Part shown: positions 8,154 through 10,562 of the stretch, piece by piece
How the letters are laid out: each line of letters starts with the position of its first letter
Position numbering within the stretch: the first letter of the stretch is position 1
Assembly: GCA_043788645.1 (NCBI GenBank)
Contig: JAYVTS010000169.1
Location: 1-10,562 of the forward strand
DNA length: 10,562 nucleotides
Reading direction: 5' to 3'
From: CANIZL01 sp043788645
GTDB taxonomy: Bacteria; Verrucomicrobiota; Verrucomicrobiia; Limisphaerales; UBA9464
Program-made: the position numbers and the translations under genes
Notes under the pieces: model-generated
What the model was told of the DNA's origin: nothing
Seen by the model: the letters and a program-made list of their open reading frames with translations, nothing else
Databases searched by the model: none

Positions 8154-8723
8154 TTGCGTAGCCTGCGTCGAATGACCTCTTTGTTTCACCGAGCCAGTTG
8201 GCTCGTCGCATGGGCGTTTGTGGCGGTCGCCGCGGATGCTCCCGTCGACGCTCCGGCCCCATCCAAAGACCGGGTCGGGTTTCCCGATGGATACCAGAAA
8301 TCATTCACGGTTCTCCGATCTTTCAATCGCCCGGGAGAAAACAAGGTGGTCACCGTCTACGGCAATAAGGAGGCGGCGTCCGTGAAGACGGTGAGTGAAT
8401 TACCGTATCCCTATGGGTCGATTTTAGTCATGGAGACCGCCCTGGCAACTAAGGATGCCACAGGAAAGCCGGTCACCGACGCTAAGGGTATATTTCAGAA
8501 AGATCAGATCACCGGGTTGCACGTGATGCGCCGTGAAATGGGATTTGGGGAAGCCTATCAGACCAATCGAACGGGCGCGTGGGAATATGTTGAGTACCGC
8601 GGCGACGGGACTTTTATAACGCCCCCAATTAAATCTGCGGCCTGCGCAGCCTGTCATGTCAAAGCGGGCGAAAAAATGGATTTTGTCTATCACGGCCGGT
8701 TTTCGCCTCCGGCTGAAAAATAG
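8154..8723 (+). CDS. Exported cytochrome P460-family haem protein
   Basis: The product is a 189-residue c-type haem protein of the cytochrome P460 / cytochrome c'-beta family. Characterised relatives oxidise hydroxylamine with NO or bind NO in the periplasm. An N-terminal signal is visible: basic residues (MRSLRR), a hydrophobic core at about 15-26 and a likely cleavage after AVA (residue 26). The mature part shows the family landmarks FPDGYQKSFTVLRSF (43-57), VVTVYGNKEA (65-74), HVMRREMGFGE (123-133), GAWEYVEY (141-148) and the haem-attachment site CAACH at residues 164-168, followed by AGEKMDFVYHGRF. I could not identify which lysine, if any, would make the P460-type cross-link to haem, so c'-beta-like function is equally possible. 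TTG 8154 is preferred because AAGGA lies 8 bases upstream; ATG 8172 (Met7) is the alternative. Its last 65 bases overlap the convergent sigma-factor frame. Confidence 0.9.
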   Translation: MRSLRRMTSLFHRASWLVAWAFVAVAADAPVDAPAPSKDRVGFPDGYQKSFTVLRSFNRPGENKVVTVYGNKEAASVKTVSELPYPYGSILVMETALATKDATGKPVTDAKGIFQKDQITGLHVMRREMGFGEAYQTNRTGAWEYVEYRGDGTFITPPIKSAACAACHVKAGEKMDFVYHGRFSPPAEK

Positions 8724-10128
8724 GATTTACGGCTAATTTGTCAGACCAACCAGCTTTGCGCCCCGCCAGCGAAAAGGGATCGGTATCGCCCGTTTTAAGG
8801 TCACGAAATCCAAAATCGACAGTGACCGAGCTATGCTCGTTGGTACGAATTTGACTCACAGACGTGAATTGTTTTCCGGCGTAATTCCGGGTCATATTCC
8901 GGAAAAAGACTTCGTCGATTTGGTTGGCGATAGGGAGTGGAAGCTTATCGGATGTAATTACAAGCTCCTTGAATCGCGACTGGATTCCCTCGGAGATAGC
9001 CCACAGGGCGGTCGTCGCTGCGTTTTCCGGGGTGTCGTTACCCAAATCCTCGAGGGCAAAGGCCGAGCGGGAAGCCTCATTCGGTATCAAACCGGCGCTG
9101 GTTCTATTGAGTGGCTTATCAACAGTCAATTGTCGGAGCTTGGCTACCTCCCTGCGCAGGCGGAGGAGTTCAATATTCTCGGCTCGCAGATCGGTCAGTT
9201 GAGTGATCGTAACGGCGGCGTTTTCTTCAGTCATCCTGAGTTGGTCAAGGGTCGTCGAAAACTGGCGCTTCAGAGCATCGTTTTCCGAGCGGAGCCCTTG
9301 ATTGGCAAAGTGTTGAAGAGTCAAAGGCGCGAGGAACGCCAACGCAGCCGCAACAACAACGGCGATTTTGAATTTGATCGAAATCATGACGGAGAAGAGT
9401 GCAAAATCGAAAGGGGCAGAAGCAAAAATGGCGGCGGCGGTGGCCGACGAAGCGATCATGGCTGGGGCTGCTTTGACCGCTTGTCCCGCCAGCGCGGCCG
9501 CGAGGGCTGAAGCGCTGGAGGTCACGTCTCGTTTCTCCAAGCCGAGGCGCAGTCTGTCCAGTGCGCGATCCACTCGCATCCGGGCGGAGTTCTCAGATAT
9601 CCCGAGCTTGGCACCGACATCGCGGAGCGAATGTTGCTCGAAATGGCGAAGCAAGATTGCCAATCGATCCGTCTCACTCAAGTCATGCATCGCCGCATCG
9701 AGCACTGGCCGTAACAATCTCCAATCGAGTTCCTCCTCAGATTCCTGGCCGCAGAGAAGTTCTTGCATCGTGTGTGATTTCTGTTCCCGCATTTGGCGGC
9801 GAGTTTCGTCCCGGACAGCGCGGGCCGCATGTCGACGTGTGGTCGTGTACAACCAACCAATCAATGTCGGATGTCGAACGAGCCGACCCGCCTGTCGGGC
9901 GAGGTCGAAAAAAACCATCTGAGTAACATCTTGTGCCGCCGCAGCGTTGCCAGAGACCTGGCGGAGTGCGGCCGAGTACACCAATCCCACATGCCGACTA
10001 ACAATTGCCGCAAAGGCATCGTCCGAACCCTGCTGCGCATAGTCGCAAAGCAAGGCGCCATCTTCAAGCGGGGCGACCTCCTCACGCAGGGAGGTATTCT
10101 GAGGTGAAGTATTGTTAAGCGGCGCCAT
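8659..10128 (-). CDS. ECF sigma factor fused to membrane anchor and C-terminal domain
   Basis: This is a sigma-70-family extracytoplasmic-function sigma factor with a long C-terminal extension, 489 residues from ATG 10128. Region 2 spans about residues 30-105 (DAFAAIVSRHVGLVYSAALR, then AAAQDVTQMVFFDLARQAGR and IGWLYTTTRRHA). Region 4 spans about 140-195, with the helix-turn-helix in SLRDVGAKLGISENSARMRV. An alanine-rich linker leads to a transmembrane segment at about 253-270 (KFKIAVVVAAALAFLAPLTL). A predicted coiled coil (about 275-335, leucine/arginine/glutamate rich) and a C-terminal domain of about 130 residues with 'TTALWAISEGIQSRF' follow. Fusion to its own membrane anchor suggests control by an outside signal without a separate anti-sigma factor; this is inference. 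The frame also opens at TTG 10167, but ATG 10128 fits the family start better. The last residues run antisense through the P460 haem motif and may not be native. Confidence 0.92.
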   Translation of the reverse strand: MAPLNNTSPQNTSLREEVAPLEDGALLCDYAQQGSDDAFAAIVSRHVGLVYSAALRQVSGNAAAAQDVTQMVFFDLARQAGRLVRHPTLIGWLYTTTRRHAARAVRDETRRQMREQKSHTMQELLCGQESEEELDWRLLRPVLDAAMHDLSETDRLAILLRHFEQHSLRDVGAKLGISENSARMRVDRALDRLRLGLEKRDVTSSASALAAALAGQAVKAAPAMIASSATAAAIFASAPFDFALFSVMISIKFKIAVVVAAALAFLAPLTLQHFANQGLRSENDALKRQFSTTLDQLRMTEENAAVTITQLTDLRAENIELLRLRREVAKLRQLTVDKPLNRTSAGLIPNEASRSAFALEDLGNDTPENAATTALWAISEGIQSRFKELVITSDKLPLPIANQIDEVFFRNMTRNYAGKQFTSVSQIRTNEHSSVTVDFGFRDLKTGDTDPFSLAGRKAGWSDKLAVNPIFQPEAKTGRDRQNPFFRPL

Positions 10129-10193
10129 CGTCCCTAACCAATGCCCGTTGATGGCGAAATCGCACAAAAAAATCGTTTAAAGCTTTCCACGAC

Positions 10194-10207
10194 GACATCC
10201 AGATGTC
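10194..10207. promoter_or_regulatory. Palindromic site GACATC-CA-GATGTC
   Basis: Two perfect 6-base half-sites are separated by 2 bases, 66 bases upstream of the sigma-factor ATG at 10128. The spacing and position suit an operator for a dimeric regulator or for autoregulation, but no matching regulator is encoded in the window. Confidence 0.35.
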
Positions 10208-10308
10208 CTGGGATTGGGAGCACCTATCCGTGAGTCCAATTGCAAATAATTAAACATAACTAAATATGATTAAGAGCCAGCGCCTGCATAAACATGCTAT
10301 CAGAATCA

Positions 10309-10439
10309 TTATATTGACACAGTATGTTCACATAATCTTTATTTTGACAGAGTAGCTCGACGTTTTATAAATTATATCATGATAACTGTGTTGAAATAAC
10401 AAATAATCATTTTGACTGCATATTTGTGTTGACGGGGGT
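10309..10439 (+). repeat. Cluster of same-orientation TTGAC-core repeats
   Basis: Two 16-base copies lie exactly 30 bases apart: TTATATTGACACAGTA at 10309-10324 and TTATTTTGACAGAGTA at 10339-10354, identical at 14 of 16 positions. A third copy, TCATTTTGACTGCATA at 10407-10422, matches the second at 12 of 16. Two weaker relatives share the exact octamer TGTGTTGA at 10387-10394 and 10425-10432. All five point the same way. They could be regulator-binding repeats, iteron-like elements or stacked promoter -35 elements. Confidence 0.55.
10344..10371 (+). promoter_or_regulatory. Possible sigma-70-type promoter reading rightward
   Basis: TTGACA (10344-10349) is a perfect -35 hexamer, 16 bases before TATAAA (10366-10371), a five-of-six -10 hexamer. 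It reads away from the sigma-factor gene, towards the right edge, where no plus-strand gene is visible within the window. The surrounding AT richness raises the chance of a fortuitous match. Confidence 0.35.
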
Positions 10440-10469
10440 GGGATCTTGGGGCAGGATTGGTGTCTAGCA

Positions 10470-10562
10470 CTACAGCGACATTTTCGCCTTGCGTAGGAAA
10501 AGGGCCTCAGATAGAGTGTCCGGCGTAAGTGAGTTGCGCTGGGTTCGGGGAAGAAGAACCGT
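10470..10562 (-). CDS. Possible 3' end of a further gene (partial, unidentified)
   Basis: On the minus strand the frame is open from the window edge to a TAG at 10472-10470, giving 30 residues that end in TPDTLSEALFLRKAKMSL. The composition looks protein-like (a helical, mixed-charge C-terminus) and the GC content returns to that of coding DNA right after the AT-rich block. The fragment is too short to identify and could be open by chance. Confidence 0.22.
   Translation of the reverse strand, partial: TVLLPRTQRNSLTPDTLSEALFLRKAKMSL

Larger units (their letters stand above)
10129..10469. other. Non-coding region upstream of the sigma factor, AT-rich in the middle
   Basis: No frame of useful length is open in these 341 bases. 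The stretch from about 10235 to 10430 is strongly AT-rich, in sharp contrast with the GC-rich genes on its left. It holds the TTGAC-core repeats, a plausible plus-strand promoter, a 10-base palindrome TATCATGATA at 10375-10384, a GCAT-N4-ATGC inverted repeat around 10286-10297, and minus-strand TATAAT hexamers at 10308-10313 and 10371-10376 without a good partner -35. The sigma-factor promoter should lie here, but I could not place it with confidence. Confidence 0.6.

Noticed and set aside
7921..8304. Minus-strand open frame antisense to the P460 start
   Set aside because: It runs through the P460 signal peptide in antisense and through non-coding spacer; no motif or ribosome site supports it.
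8833..9510. Long plus-strand open frame of 225 codons
   Set aside because: Antisense shadow of the sigma-factor gene, whose sense frame has clear family motifs; the antisense product has none.

Overview
The window reads as a GC-rich chromosomal piece from a Verrucomicrobiota-type bacterium, most likely a soil or freshwater Pedosphaera/Limisphaerales relative. Three things suggest this. The ECF sigma factor carries a long membrane-anchored C-terminal extension and a 'QMVFFDLAR' region 2 variant that I associate with that phylum. The large secreted or membrane-anchored protein is built from 'WAxxDPxAAxxWxxxLP' repeats, and clear Shine-Dalgarno sites are scarce. The assignment is an inference from protein style; there is no rRNA gene or other phylogenetic marker here.

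Layout from left to right. (1) 1-246: no recognisable gene. (2) 247-2709, plus strand: an 820-residue, cysteine-free alpha-solenoid-like repeat protein with an N-terminal membrane anchor or signal. (3) 2715-7677, minus strand, transcribed right to left: a GntP-type sugar-acid permease, an IlvD/Edd-family [2Fe-2S] sugar-acid dehydratase, a dihydrodipicolinate-synthase-superfamily lyase or dehydratase, and then the ribosome-assembly GTPase EngB. (4) 7678-8153: a divergent intergenic region with a GC-rich inverted repeat. (5) 8154-8723, plus strand: an exported cytochrome P460-family haem protein. (6) 8659-10128, minus strand: an ECF sigma factor fused to a transmembrane segment, coiled coil and C-terminal domain; its 3' end overlaps the P460 gene tail to tail. 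(7) 10129-10469: a non-coding stretch whose middle is strikingly AT-rich and holds a set of same-orientation TTGAC-core repeats. (8) 10470-10562: possibly the last 30 codons of another minus-strand gene.

Functional reading. The permease, dehydratase and aldolase-superfamily genes form a compact uptake-and-breakdown cassette for an aldonic acid. The acid is imported, dehydrated to a 2-keto-3-deoxy acid, and then either cleaved or dehydrated again through a Schiff-base enzyme. The dehydratase looks most like the L-arabinonate/D-xylonate branch, but the substrate is not proven. EngB is housekeeping and probably only shares the strand. The P460 protein and the sigma factor are convergent neighbours with no demonstrated functional link.

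I found no CRISPR array, tRNA, rRNA, transposase or phage gene. Nothing here is a convincing new multi-gene system. The best candidates for a second look are the TTGAC repeat block, the sigma-factor fusion with its doubtful 3' end, and the giant solenoid protein.
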